The notes: generated by a model not told the origin, from the sequence alone. A stretch of 64,000 bases of DNA from Brevibacterium album DSM 18261 (GCF_000426445.1 NZ_AUFJ01000009.1:620001-684000), one strand, 5' to 3'; shown: positions 34,409-43,157, counted from the first letter of the stretch. Program-made: numbers and translations.

Positions 34409-35761
34409 TCACCGCTGGCCGGGAGGCGCGAAGCGGCTGTCGTCGCCGGGATCGCGTCCGTCCGACCGGGGTCCCGGCGCCTGCGGGCCTGAGCTCGCGC
34501 CCGCACCGGGACCCTGCTGCGGGTGCTGCGGGTGCTGCGGATGCGTCGGGGGTGCGGAGTGGTGGGGAGCGGACATCGGCCCCGGGCGACCACCGGGGCC
34601 GGGGTGCGACGCAGCACCGGGGTGCGGATGCCCCTGTCCGCCCTGCTGAGGTGCACCGGGATAGCCGCCCGCTCCGGGCTGGGAAGGCTGTGCGTACCCC
34701 GGCGGCGGTCCCGCCGGAGGTGCACCGGAGCCGGGAGCCGACGGCCCACCGGTGTAGGCGCCGGGAGCCGGCGGACCCATCGGCCCGCTTCCGCCCATGG
34801 GCCCCTGCGGGCGCGCCCCTCCCGGGTATCCCGGTCCGGCCGGTCCACCCGGGTGAGGCCCGCCGGGGTGGGGTCCACCCGAGTGACCTGCAGGAATCCC
34901 CGGGTACTGCCTGCCGGGGTGGCCTCCCGGCCCGCCCGGTGCTCCCGGCCCTGCCGGCGCTCCCGGGTATGATCCGCCGGGCGCTCCGGGGAAGCCGCCG
35001 GGAACCCCGGGACCGCCCAGTGCGCCGCCCTGCTGCTTCTTCCTCGACCGCAGCACGAGGAACACGATGAGCGCCGCGGCGCCGAGCACCACCACGGCGC
35101 CCACGATGACGAAGACGACCCACCAGGGGAAGCCGCTCGCATTCGCCGTCGCGGAGAGGAAGTCACCCTCGAAGTCACGGAGATCCCAGGTGGCCGTCTT
35201 CCCCGAGATCTCCGCGCCCTCGGCGTCGATCACGGCGCCGGGGAAGGAGACGGAGACGCGGGCCTCGTCGAAGGCCGTGCGCATGGACCCCATGCCCATG
35301 CCCGCCTCGCCGCCGGCCTCGGCCACCGGGTTGGACATCTCGAAGCTGATCTCGCCGTCCGCGGAGGAGACGCTGATGCCCTCCATCGATGGGCCACCGA
35401 ACTCCGAGGTCGCGGATCCCGTCGAGAACTCCTCCGCCGGCACCCGGTCGAACGTCATGAGCATGCCCATGTAGCCATCGTCGTCGATGAGCTTCTCCAC
35501 GGTGACGCCGTCCGGCACGCTGGGATCGTTCTGCATCTCCGCCACCGATCTGTCGAGCTCCGCCTCGTCGACGGGCTGGCCCAGATCCTCGAACGCCCGC
35601 GGGTCCACGAGCATGGCCAGGCTGCCGCTGACGGTCTCGTCCGCAGCGATCTGGAAATCGGCGTTGAGCTTGACGCATCCGCTGAGCACAAGGGCGAGCA
35701 GGGCCGCCACGATGCCGAAGACGAAAGGTCTGGTGCGCTGCTGCGCAGTGCTGGCGCGCAT
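34409..35761 (-). CDS. LppM-like lipoprotein with Gly/Pro-rich tail
   Basis: The N-terminus has a basic start, a hydrophobic stretch and a lipobox LSGC near residue 28, so it should be a lipid-anchored exported protein. The next 180 or so residues resemble the mycobacterial LppM domain (VSGSLAMLVD, TFDRVPAEEF). A membrane helix follows near 215-237, then about 200 residues of Gly/Pro/His/Gln-rich repeats. The combination of lipid anchor plus C-terminal helix and low-complexity cytoplasmic tail is unusual. Function is unknown; LppM has been tied to surface lipids. Confidence 0.78.
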   Translation of the reverse strand: MRASTAQQRTRPFVFGIVAALLALVLSGCVKLNADFQIAADETVSGSLAMLVDPRAFEDLGQPVDEAELDRSVAEMQNDPSVPDGVTVEKLIDDDGYMGMLMTFDRVPAEEFSTGSATSEFGGPSMEGISVSSADGEISFEMSNPVAEAGGEAGMGMGSMRTAFDEARVSVSFPGAVIDAEGAEISGKTATWDLRDFEGDFLSATANASGFPWWVVFVIVGAVVVLGAAALIVFLVLRSRKKQQGGALGGPGVPGGFPGAPGGSYPGAPAGPGAPGGPGGHPGRQYPGIPAGHSGGPHPGGPHPGGPAGPGYPGGARPQGPMGGSGPMGPPAPGAYTGGPSAPGSGAPPAGPPPGYAQPSQPGAGGYPGAPQQGGQGHPHPGAASHPGPGGRPGPMSAPHHSAPPTHPQHPQHPQQGPGAGASSGPQAPGPRSDGRDPGDDSRFAPPGQR

Positions 35762-35825
35762 GATGGGCTCCGATCCGGGTGCGGTGACGGCCTCGCCGCG
35801 TACCCGCCCAACCTATCAGCGGCGC

Positions 35826-35882
35826 TCAGTGATCACTTCTCCCGGCCGTCTTCCGTCACGTGGCTGGGGAAAGTGATCGCTC
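35826..35882. terminator. Imperfect hairpin between lipoprotein promoter and spoU gene
   Basis: GTGATCACTT and AAGTGATC-type segments, extended by CCCGGCC/GGCTGGG, form an imperfect stem of about 18 bp. It lies downstream of the minus-strand methyltransferase gene. Confidence 0.4.
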
Positions 35883-35937
35883 GGGCGGGGAGATTCACTC
35901 GGCTCGCCGCCACCGGTCCGCGCCGCTCCACCCGCGC

Positions 35938-36735
35938 TCAGCTCACCCGCTGTCCGAAGACGTGCCGCCGGACCCAGGCGTGCATCGCCACGGAGGCGGC
36001 AGCGGCGGCGTTGATCGAGCGCGTCGAACCGAACTGCGCGATCGAGAGCACGGCCTCGCACGCGGCATGCGCCTCCTCGCTCAGCCCTGGCCCCTCCTGG
36101 CCGAACAGCAGGACGCAGCGCTCGGGCAGCTCGAAGGTCTCCAGGGGCACGGAGTCGGGGAAGTTGTCGATGCCGATGAGCGGCAGGTCACGCTCCGCGC
36201 ACCAGTCCGCAAGCGCCCTGGCATCGGGATGGTGGTGCAGGTGCTGGTAGCGGTCGGTGACCATCGCCCCGCGCCGGTTCCAGCGCCTGCGCCCCACGAT
36301 GTGCACGGCCGCAGCGTTGAAGGCGTTGGCGGTGCGCACCACCGAGCCGATGTTGAGGTCGTGCTGCCAGTTCTCGACGGCCACATGGAAGCCGTGGCGA
36401 TGCGCATCCAGGTCCGCGACGATCGCCTCGACGCTCCAGTACCGGTACCGGTCCGCCACATTCCGCCGGTCGCCCTGGGCGAGCAGCTCGGGATCCCAGT
36501 GCTCGCCCGCCGGCGGTGCACCCTCCCAGGGCCCCACGCCCACCGGCGCTCCGCCGGAGGCCTGGGGCCCCACGTCCACCGGCGTCTCACCGGGGGTCAG
36601 GGGCGCCTCGGCCTCCGATGCCTCACCGGGAGCCCGAGGCGCCTCAGGCACCGCACCGGGCGTCTGTGCGCGCACTTCGCGGCCCGCGGGCGCGGTGCCC
36701 GCCTCCGCCCCGGCCGCGGAGTGCCGTCCGCTCAC
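35938..36735 (-). CDS. SpoU/TrmH-family RNA 2'-O-methyltransferase
   Basis: All three SpoU (SPOUT) motifs are present: NIGSVVRTANAF, LLFGQEGPGLS and STRSINAAAAASVAM. The enzyme transfers methyl from SAM to a ribose 2'-OH in tRNA or rRNA; the target base is not clear. The GTG at 36735 overlaps the permease stop (GTGA). The first 85 or so residues are an Ala/Gly/Pro-rich extension without a fold I recognise, so an internal start is possible but none has a good ribosome-binding site. Confidence 0.85.
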   Translation of the reverse strand: MSGRHSAAGAEAGTAPAGREVRAQTPGAVPEAPRAPGEASEAEAPLTPGETPVDVGPQASGGAPVGVGPWEGAPPAGEHWDPELLAQGDRRNVADRYRYWSVEAIVADLDAHRHGFHVAVENWQHDLNIGSVVRTANAFNAAAVHIVGRRRWNRRGAMVTDRYQHLHHHPDARALADWCAERDLPLIGIDNFPDSVPLETFELPERCVLLFGQEGPGLSEEAHAACEAVLSIAQFGSTRSINAAAAASVAMHAWVRRHVFGQRVS

Positions 36736-38225
36736 TTCCCGTTCTTCTCGGCCGCACCGCCGGACTTCCCGGCCCCAGCGGACTTCCCGGCCGCACCGGC
36801 CTTCGCCTCCGCAGCCTCGGCGGTGCCGCCCTTCCCGGAATCGGAACCCGTCGCCGAGGCACCCTCCGGAGCATCCTCCGCGCCCGCCGAGGCGGCAGCC
36901 GCTCCCCGGCCCGCCTTCCGGGACCTGCGGGCGACGGCGCTGCGCCCGGCGCGTCCGGCACCCGCCAGCAGAGTGCGGCGGTAGGCCGCCGAGGCCAGCA
37001 GGAAGACGATGAGCCCCACGGCACCGGCGACGGCGGCCGCAGCCAGACCCTCCCACCATTCGGCGTTGTCGCCGAAGAAGCGCAGGGGCATCGCGACCGG
37101 CGAGCTGAACGGCACGTAGGAGAGCACCGTGAGCACCGTCTGCTCGGCGCGGAAGAACATCGGCAGGACCGCGCCCGCGGCCGCCAGCACGACGACCGCG
37201 CCGTAGCCGATGCGCCGGGCCGCTCTCGTCGCACTCGTCGAGATCCAGAGGTGCGCGGACAGCACGAGGAAGACGGTGGCCAGCGCGATGAGCGCGAACC
37301 AGCCCAGCCCGGGGAGGAGGGCGACGGCCTCGGAGGTCCGCTGTCCGATCGACAGGCCGATGAGCAGCACACCGGCCCCCACCAGCACGAACGTCAGGGA
37401 CAGCAGGCTCAGGCCGTAGACCCGGCCCCAGGCCGAGGAGCGCGCGGGCACGGCAGAGGCGATGACCTCGGCAAGGCGGTTGCGCTTCTCCGTCCGGAGG
37501 TTCTGGTACAGCGCCGCGCCCATCACGAGGGCCGCGAGCAGCACGATGGCGCCCAGGCCCCAGCCCACCGGATCGGCGAGCGAGGAGTCGACCGCGGGCT
37601 CCTCGACGAACTGGACGGGAATGGGCTGGTTGAGCCTGTCGAGGACCGCGGTGGGCTCGCGGTCGAGCGCGATGAGCTGGGCCTGGCCCATGCCGGTGGG
37701 GTCCATCGCGTAGACCGCGCCGGCCTCACCGCTGCGCAGCATGGCCTCGCCGTCCTCGACCGTCTCCGCGACGACCACGGGGATGCCGATCTGCTGGGCG
37801 AAGGCGTCCGCCTGCTCCTCCGGCACGCCCACGACCGCGAGCGTGCTGTTGCCGCCGGCCTCTGACCCGGTCTGCTGGAAGCCGATGATGAGGGCGGCGA
37901 TCGTCGCGAGGCCCAGCACGAGCGCGCTCACGTAGAACAGCGGGCTCCGGGAGACCGTCGAGGTCTCGCGGTGCGCCACGAGATAGGCCGCCTGCGAGGC
38001 GGAGAGATCGTGGAACTCGCTCACGAGTCCGGTCTTGGGCACGGTGGCCGGATCCGGCCGGTCCTCGCGCAGCTCCTCCGGCACCTGGTCCTCGTCCCCG
38101 AGGTCGATGAAGTCCTCCTCGAAGGCGCTCTCGTCGCCTGCCCCTCCCCTCACGATGTCGAGGTCCTCGGGACCGCCGCTCCCCCCGGGAGCGCTCTTCT
38201 TCTCGTCGCGGTTGTCATCGACCAT
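36732..38225 (-). CDS. ABC-2 type permease (NatB-like)
   Basis: The 497-residue protein has an acidic hydrophilic N-terminus, a helix near 90-110, a large extracytoplasmic domain (about 115-215), then five helices. It ends in a long Ala/Gly/Lys/Ser tail. This is the ABC-2 export layout of the NatB branch. The ATPase gene lies immediately upstream (4 bp gap), so together they form an exporter. Substrate is unknown; sodium or small molecules are known for relatives. Confidence 0.8.
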   Translation of the reverse strand: MVDDNRDEKKSAPGGSGGPEDLDIVRGGAGDESAFEEDFIDLGDEDQVPEELREDRPDPATVPKTGLVSEFHDLSASQAAYLVAHRETSTVSRSPLFYVSALVLGLATIAALIIGFQQTGSEAGGNSTLAVVGVPEEQADAFAQQIGIPVVVAETVEDGEAMLRSGEAGAVYAMDPTGMGQAQLIALDREPTAVLDRLNQPIPVQFVEEPAVDSSLADPVGWGLGAIVLLAALVMGAALYQNLRTEKRNRLAEVIASAVPARSSAWGRVYGLSLLSLTFVLVGAGVLLIGLSIGQRTSEAVALLPGLGWFALIALATVFLVLSAHLWISTSATRAARRIGYGAVVVLAAAGAVLPMFFRAEQTVLTVLSYVPFSSPVAMPLRFFGDNAEWWEGLAAAAVAGAVGLIVFLLASAAYRRTLLAGAGRAGRSAVARRSRKAGRGAAAASAGAEDAPEGASATGSDSGKGGTAEAAEAKAGAAGKSAGAGKSGGAAEKNGK

Positions 38226-38229
38226 GTGC

Positions 38230-39111
38230 TTACACCGACTCCTTGAACAGCTCTGAGAGATCGCGGGTCACCGGCCCGAACTCGCGGGCCCCGGTGATGC
38301 CGGAGACATAGGAGGCCGCGGCGACCTCATCGGGGGCGCGGAAGGCGACGAGCGCACCGTCGACGGCCACGTCCTCGGCGCCGGCCGCGGATGCCGCCTT
38401 CGCCGCCGCGGCCGCTGCACCGGCGTCGGCCAGGCGCAGACGGAAGCTGCGGGACTCGCCCTGCAGCTCCTCGAGCGTGCCCTGGCCGACGATGCGGCCG
38501 TGGGCGAGGACGATGAGGTCATCAGCCGCGTCCTGCGCCTGCTTCCACTTCTCCGAGGTGAAGAGGACGGGCACACCGGATTCCGCGTGGTCGCGCAGCA
38601 GCGCGAAGACCCGCTCAGCGGAATCGGCGTCGAGACCGTCGAAGGGCTCATCGAGGACCACGACGTCCGGGTCCGCGGCCAGGACCGCGGCGATGTCCAC
38701 GCGCGCGATCTCGCTGCCCGAGAGGTGGCTGAGCTGGGCGTATGCGCGGTCGGACAGATCCAGCCGCGCCAGGAGGGTGACCGCGTTCTGCTCGGCCGCA
38801 CCCAGGCTCATGCCGTGCAGGCGGGCGAGGTACACGATCTGCTCCAGCACCTTCATCCGCGGGTAGCCGCCCCGCTCGCTCGGCAGATAGCCGAAGTTCT
38901 GGCGGTCGCCGAAGCCCAGGGCATGGCCTTCGAGCTCGATCGTCCCCTCCGCGGGATCGATGAGCCCCATGACGGCCCGCACGAGCTCGGTCTTGCCGGA
39001 GCCGCGCAGCCCCACCACACCGGTGAGCCGACCGGCCTTCGCCTCGAACGAGACGTCCTTGAGGAAGGTCTTCCTACCCGAGGAGACCGTCAGTCCCTTC
39101 ACTGTGAGCAC
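38230..39111 (-). CDS. ABC transporter ATP-binding protein (NatA-like)
   Basis: The 293-residue ATPase has Walker A GLRGSGKTE, a signature LSHLSGSEIARVDIA, and Walker B DVVVLDEPFDGLDAD. It powers the ABC-2 permease that follows four bases later. The GTG at 39111 has AAGGA seven bases before it. The last 80 residues are the extra domain common to drug- and sodium-exporting ABC ATPases. Confidence 0.88.
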   Translation of the reverse strand: MLTVKGLTVSSGRKTFLKDVSFEAKAGRLTGVVGLRGSGKTELVRAVMGLIDPAEGTIELEGHALGFGDRQNFGYLPSERGGYPRMKVLEQIVYLARLHGMSLGAAEQNAVTLLARLDLSDRAYAQLSHLSGSEIARVDIAAVLAADPDVVVLDEPFDGLDADSAERVFALLRDHAESGVPVLFTSEKWKQAQDAADDLIVLAHGRIVGQGTLEELQGESRSFRLRLADAGAAAAAAKAASAAGAEDVAVDGALVAFRAPDEVAAASYVSGITGAREFGPVTRDLSELFKESV

Positions 39112-39455
39112 GTGGATGTCCTTATGCGTTGGATTGTGCGCCCGCCCGAGCGGGCACCGGATGCGCCGAGCCCCTGCTGCGCTCGAGCTCCGCGGCCCGA
39201 CCATCTCCATGATCGCGCCCCGGTGCCCGAAGTGTGTGCCGGTTCTCAGTGTGCCGTGGTTCAGTCTGGTGGCGAGCGCCCCGCGCGGCAAACGCGGAGG
39301 CGGGCGAGTCAGCGGCTTCGGTGCAGACTCACAGGCTGCGCGGTGCGCCGACGCGCGGGACGTGGCACCCCACCGCGCGGGACGCATGTGCATTCTGCGC
39401 GAAAGCGGCCGGCTCCGAGCAGAAAGCACATACCCTGCGAAGCGAGCGCCCCGCC
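39112..39455. other. Intergenic region between exporter and pyrE
   Basis: I see no gene. Downstream of pyrE (minus strand) there is an imperfect stem between about 39382-39402 (CGCATGTGCATTCTGCG) and 39417-39441 (CAGAAAGCACAT), a likely terminator. The rest holds the ABC leader. Confidence 0.45.
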
Positions 39456-40025
39456 TCAGTCCAAGCCGAGGTCGCGGGTGCTCAGCGCTGAGAGGTACGG
39501 GACGCCCGCCTCCTGCTCCACCCGCTCCTTGGCGCCGGTCTCACGGTCCATGACCACGACGACGGCGGCGACCTCGGCACCCGCCTCGCGCAGCGCCTCG
39601 ACCGCGGTGAGGACGGAGCCGCCCGTCGTCGAGGTGTCCTCGACGGCGACGACCCGCCGGCCCGCGACATCGGGACCCTCGACCCGGCGCCCCATGCCGT
39701 GCTCCTTGGCCGCCTTGCGCACGACGAAGGAGTCCAGCGGCGTCCCGCGCACCACGGAGCGGTGCATGACGGCGGTGCCCACCGGATCCGCGCCCATCGT
39801 CAGTCCGCCCACGGCCTGCACGGCGGTCTCCCCGGTGAGGAGGCCGTTCTCCTCCAGGAGGTCGAGGACGACATCGCCCACGAGCGGGGCGGAGCGGTGG
39901 TCGAGGGTGACGCGGCGGAGGTCGAGGTAGTAGTCGGCCTCCCTGCCCGAGGACAGGGTCACGCGGCCGCGGACCACGGCCAGTTCATCGACGAGGGCGA
40001 GCAGCTGCGCACGGGTGTCAGTCAT
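39456..40025 (-). CDS. pyrE: Orotate phosphoribosyltransferase
   Basis: PyrE couples orotate to PRPP to make OMP in pyrimidine synthesis. The 189-residue protein has the PRPP loop VVAVEDTSTTGGS and the N-terminal SSGREADYYLDLRR segment of the family. The ATG at 40025 lies 7 nt after TACGAT, so a leaderless mRNA is likely. The frame continues upstream without a ribosome-binding site. It is not with other pyr genes here. Confidence 0.94.
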   Translation of the reverse strand: MTDTRAQLLALVDELAVVRGRVTLSSGREADYYLDLRRVTLDHRSAPLVGDVVLDLLEENGLLTGETAVQAVGGLTMGADPVGTAVMHRSVVRGTPLDSFVVRKAAKEHGMGRRVEGPDVAGRRVVAVEDTSTTGGSVLTAVEALREAGAEVAAVVVVMDRETGAKERVEQEAGVPYLSALSTRDLGLD

Positions 40026-40032
40026 GGGAGGA

Positions 40033-40038
40033 ATCGTA
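40033..40038 (-). promoter_or_regulatory. Leaderless -10 box of pyrE
   Basis: TACGAT on the minus strand, then 7 nt, then the ATG at 40025. Confidence 0.6.
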
Positions 40039-40115
40039 TCCGCTCCGCCAGGGCCCCATGCGTGCGTGTCCGCCATGTCCTGGGAGAGCGTGTCTGCTCT
40101 CTCCTGAGACAGCAC

Positions 40116-40154
40116 ACCACGCCGCAGTGCGGTGCCGAAGGGAATGTGCGGGCG
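40116..40154. repeat. Single-armed relative of the 41.1-kb inverted repeat
   Basis: These 39 bases match 41132-41170 at about 32 of 39 positions but lack the second arm. It lies just downstream of the SDR gene (minus strand) and looks like a decayed copy of the hairpin on the other side of that gene. Confidence 0.5.
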
Positions 40155-40162
40155 TTCTCCGC

Positions 40163-41086
40163 TCAGCGCCTCCGGAACCGGCGGAAGCCGCTGCTGGCCT
40201 CCCGCGCGAGCGGACGCGGCAGCACCTGCAGCAGTGCATGCGCGCACCGATACTGCCAGCCGGCGACGCTCACGGTCCGCCCGGCGCGGGCATCACGCAG
40301 CGCCGTGTCCACGACGTGCTCCGGCTCCAGCCAGATCCAGTCCGGCCCCGTCCGCCGCACCCGCATGCGGTCGTGGAACTCCGTGCGCACGAATCCCGGC
40401 AGCACGGCCGTCGCCGTCACGGGAGTGTCCGCGAGCTCTGCGGCGAGCGCCTCCGTGACGATCATCGCCGCGCTCTTCGCCGCCGAGTACACCCCGTAGG
40501 CCCCCAGCGCCGCGAGCGAGGAGACCGTGAGGATCCCGCCCCTGCCGCGTTCACGCATCCGGCGCGCGGCGTGCCAGCTCAGCTGCGTGACGGCGGTGAG
40601 CATGACCGAATCGCTGGCGGCGAGCGCCTCCGGCTCCGTCTCCAGGAGAGAGGTGCGCAGCCCGAACCCGGCGTTGTTCACGAGCACGTCGACCCGGGTG
40701 CCGTCGATGAAGCGCGCCACGCGGTCGATGCCCTCATCCGTCGCGAGGTCCGCGGGGAGGGCGAGTGCCCGGTGGCCGTATGTGCGCTCGAGCCCGGCGG
40801 CGCATCGTCGCAGAGCCTCCGCGTCGCGGGCGACGAGCATCACGTCGTACCCCTCGCACGCCAGCCGCTCCGCGAACACGAGCCCGAGGCCGGCGCTCGC
40901 GCCCGTGATGAGCGCGCACGGCCGCTCGCTCAGCTGCACCTCGTCGGCCTGCCGCTCTCCGTCGCCGGCTTGCTGCACCTCGTCGGCCTGCTGCACACCG
41001 CCGGACCCGCCGGCTCGCCGCGTCCGACTCTGTTCGTCACCCTCGGACACCGCTCCTCCGGCCCCATCCGCCTCGTTCACGCTCAC
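40163..41086 (-). CDS. Short-chain dehydrogenase/reductase
   Basis: The SDR core is complete: ALITGASAGLG for NAD(P) binding, LVNNAGFG, the catalytic Ser in LTVSSLAALG and YSAAK as the Tyr-Lys pair. It probably reduces a carbonyl with NADPH. The start is uncertain: the GTG at 41086 follows GGGGAG, another GTG lies two codons later, and an upstream ATG at 41119 falls inside a hairpin. The first 50 residues contain repeats of the type QADEVQ before the SDR fold begins, so an even later start is conceivable. Confidence 0.82.
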   Translation of the reverse strand: MSVNEADGAGGAVSEGDEQSRTRRAGGSGGVQQADEVQQAGDGERQADEVQLSERPCALITGASAGLGLVFAERLACEGYDVMLVARDAEALRRCAAGLERTYGHRALALPADLATDEGIDRVARFIDGTRVDVLVNNAGFGLRTSLLETEPEALAASDSVMLTAVTQLSWHAARRMRERGRGGILTVSSLAALGAYGVYSAAKSAAMIVTEALAAELADTPVTATAVLPGFVRTEFHDRMRVRRTGPDWIWLEPEHVVDTALRDARAGRTVSVAGWQYRCAHALLQVLPRPLAREASSGFRRFRRR

Positions 41087-41110
41087 GCCTCTCCCCGCTC
41101 TCTCCGATAC

Positions 41111-41170
41111 GGCCCGCATATTCCCTTTCGCACCACGCCGCGGTGTGGTGCGAAAGGGAACATGCGGGCC
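41111..41170. terminator. 60-bp inverted repeat with 30-base arms
   Basis: The arms (41111-41140 and 41141-41170) pair with only two mismatches and no spacer. It lies between the thioesterase stop and the SDR start, both on the minus strand, so it should end thioesterase transcripts. Confidence 0.7.
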
Positions 41171-41185
41171 TCTCTCGCATGTGCC

Positions 41186-42301
41186 TCACCCGTCCGCGCG
41201 GCCGGCCCCCGTGGGCATCCGCACGGTCAGCGACTGCGAGGCGGTTCCCAGCGGACCCCGCGCGTCGTGGAACGCCGCCTCGGTGAGGCCCGAGCCCGTG
41301 GGGCCGAAGCTCTGTCGCACGTCGAACCCGAAGGCCCCCGCGCCCGCATGCCCCGGATCCGCAGCACGCACAGCCCCAGCGCCCGTGTCTCCGGCACCCG
41401 CACTCGCAGCGGCGGCCGAGGCCGTGCTCCCGGCCTCCCTGCTCGCCGCACCGGCCGCGTCTTCGGTTCCCGCGTTTCCAGCGCCGCCCGAGGTCGCGCC
41501 CCCGCCCCCCGTCCCCGTCAGCCCCTCCGGCGCGCGCAGGAAGTGGAGGGAGAGGTCCACATTGGGGAAGAAGATCCGCTGCGGGTCCTCGCGCACGGCC
41601 AGGCCGTTCATGGAATCCGCCAGCTTGACGAAGCCCGCGAACGGCCCGTCCTCCTCACCGGCCACCAGCGGCACGTCCGAGCGCACCCACACGCGGCGGC
41701 GGCCGGGTCCCCCGCCGGGCGCCTCGGCCCCGGAAAGCGAGGCGATGTACCCGCCGGGCCACAGGCGGCTCAGGTTCCGCGGCTCGCATTCGGCCCAGCC
41801 GGGGAAGGGCTCGAACTCGTCGCCGGTCACAGGCGAGGTGTCCGAGGACTGCAGCCGCCACACCCGCGCCACGACGGACGTGCGCGGCCGCCCCTCTGCG
41901 GCAGCGCCCCTCGCCGCATGCGGACCGCCTTCCGCACCCGCCGGACGGGGAGCCCCGGGCACGGCCTCGGCGCCGGTGTGCGCGGCACGATGCACCATGC
42001 GCGCCTCCACGAGCTCGATGGTGCGCCCTGGCCGGACCACCTCGACCTCGATGTCGAACTCACCCGAGTGGATGACACCCAGGATGTCGAAGGTGATGCG
42101 CGAGATGAGCTTGTCGCTCGGCAGCGCGCGCTCCAGGTGCTGGACGACGAGGCCCGAGGCCGCACCCATGTGCTGCTCGCCGGACTGCCAGGCGCCCTGG
42201 GAATGGAGCGTGGAGCGATAGGAGGACTCTCCGGTGCGGACGAAATAGGCCAGGGGGAGGTCCTCGCCGCCGGCGCCGAGGTGGTGGTTGAGTGCAGCCA
42301 T
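41186..42301 (-). CDS. TesB-like acyl-CoA thioesterase (double hotdog) with insertions
   Basis: The N-terminal half (YFVRTGESSYRSTLHSQGAWQSGEQH, in pieces) and the segment ITFDILGVI resemble the thioesterase-like superfamily (acyl-CoA thioesterase/4HBT_3). Two hotdog halves can be traced in 371 residues, interrupted by Ala/Gly/Arg-rich insertions near 113-138 and 265-310. Hydrolysis of an acyl-CoA is the inferred reaction. The ATG lies 6 nt after TAGATT, suggesting a leaderless mRNA, and it is divergent from xth. Confidence 0.7.
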   Translation of the reverse strand: MAALNHHLGAGGEDLPLAYFVRTGESSYRSTLHSQGAWQSGEQHMGAASGLVVQHLERALPSDKLISRITFDILGVIHSGEFDIEVEVVRPGRTIELVEARMVHRAAHTGAEAVPGAPRPAGAEGGPHAARGAAAEGRPRTSVVARVWRLQSSDTSPVTGDEFEPFPGWAECEPRNLSRLWPGGYIASLSGAEAPGGGPGRRRVWVRSDVPLVAGEEDGPFAGFVKLADSMNGLAVREDPQRIFFPNVDLSLHFLRAPEGLTGTGGGGATSGGAGNAGTEDAAGAASREAGSTASAAAASAGAGDTGAGAVRAADPGHAGAGAFGFDVRQSFGPTGSGLTEAAFHDARGPLGTASQSLTVRMPTGAGRADG

Positions 42302-42307
42302 GCCGCC

Positions 42308-42359
42308 AATCTATCCGCCCCGGGGGCTCGCCCTGCCGCGCAGCCTCCTCGGATAGGCT
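42308..42359. promoter_or_regulatory. Back-to-back leaderless promoters, thioesterase and xth
   Basis: Minus-strand TAGATT (42308-42313) is 6 nt from the thioesterase ATG, and plus-strand TAGGCT (42354-42359) is 6 nt from the xth ATG. The 64-bp gap therefore serves two leaderless starts, whose -35 regions must overlap. Confidence 0.6.
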
Positions 42360-42365
42360 GACCGC

Positions 42366-43157
42366 ATGCGCATCGCCAACTGGAACGTGAACTCCATCCG
42401 CGCCCGTGCCGAGAGGATCGGGGCGTGGCTCGACCGCTCCGATGCGGACGTCCTGGCCATCCAGGAGCTCAAGTGCAAGGACGCGCAGTTCCCCCGCGAG
42501 ATCTTCGACGAGCGGGGCTACGAGGTGGCCTTCCACGGTCTCAACCAGTGGAACGGCGTGGCGATCGCCTCGCGCGTGGGGCTCGAGGACGTCGAGATCG
42601 GCTTCCACGAGATGCCCGGATTCGGGGAGGACGGTGCCGCCGAGGCCCGGGCGCTGTCCGCGGTGACGGGAGGCGTCCGCGTGTACTCGCTGTACGTGCC
42701 CAACGGCCGCGAGCTCGACCACCCCCACTACGCGTACAAGCTCGAGTGGCTGGAGCGGCTGCGCACCGTCGCCCTCGCGCGTCTGGCCGCCGACCCGGAG
42801 GACCGCTTCGTCCTCACCGGCGACTTCAATGTGGCCCCGCTCGACGAGGACGTGTGGGACATGGCGGAGTTCGAGGGCGCCACCCATGTCTCCCCGCAGG
42901 AGCGGGCGGCCTTCGCAGCGCTGGAGGCCGCAGGGCTTGAGGAGGTGACCCGGCAGTTCACCCCGGGTCCCGGCGTCTACACCTTCTGGGACTACCAGAA
43001 GCTGCGCTTCCCCAAGAAGCAGGGCATGCGCATCGACTTCCAGCTCGCCTCCCCCGCCCTGGCGAGGACCGCCGAGGCCGCCGTCATCGACCGCGAGGAG
43101 CGCAAGGGCAAGGGCGCCTCCGACCACGCCCCCGTCATCGTCGACTACGCGGTCTGA
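42366..43157 (+). CDS. xth: Exodeoxyribonuclease III
   Basis: This AP endonuclease and 3'-5' exonuclease acts in base-excision repair. The 263-residue protein has NWNVNSIRAR at the N-terminus, QELKC with the metal-binding glutamate, LTGDFNVAPLDEDVWD with the catalytic Asp-Asn pair, and SDHAPVIVDY with the catalytic Asp-His. The ATG sits 6 nt after TAGGCT and no ribosome-binding site is present. Confidence 0.95.
   Translation: MRIANWNVNSIRARAERIGAWLDRSDADVLAIQELKCKDAQFPREIFDERGYEVAFHGLNQWNGVAIASRVGLEDVEIGFHEMPGFGEDGAAEARALSAVTGGVRVYSLYVPNGRELDHPHYAYKLEWLERLRTVALARLAADPEDRFVLTGDFNVAPLDEDVWDMAEFEGATHVSPQERAAFAALEAAGLEEVTRQFTPGPGVYTFWDYQKLRFPKKQGMRIDFQLASPALARTAEAAVIDREERKGKGASDHAPVIVDYAV

Noticed and set aside
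34250-34492. Small plus-strand ORF over the second hairpin after the acyl-CoA dehydrogenases
   Set aside because: It crosses a perfect inverted repeat and runs into the lipoprotein gene on the other strand; no ribosome-binding site.
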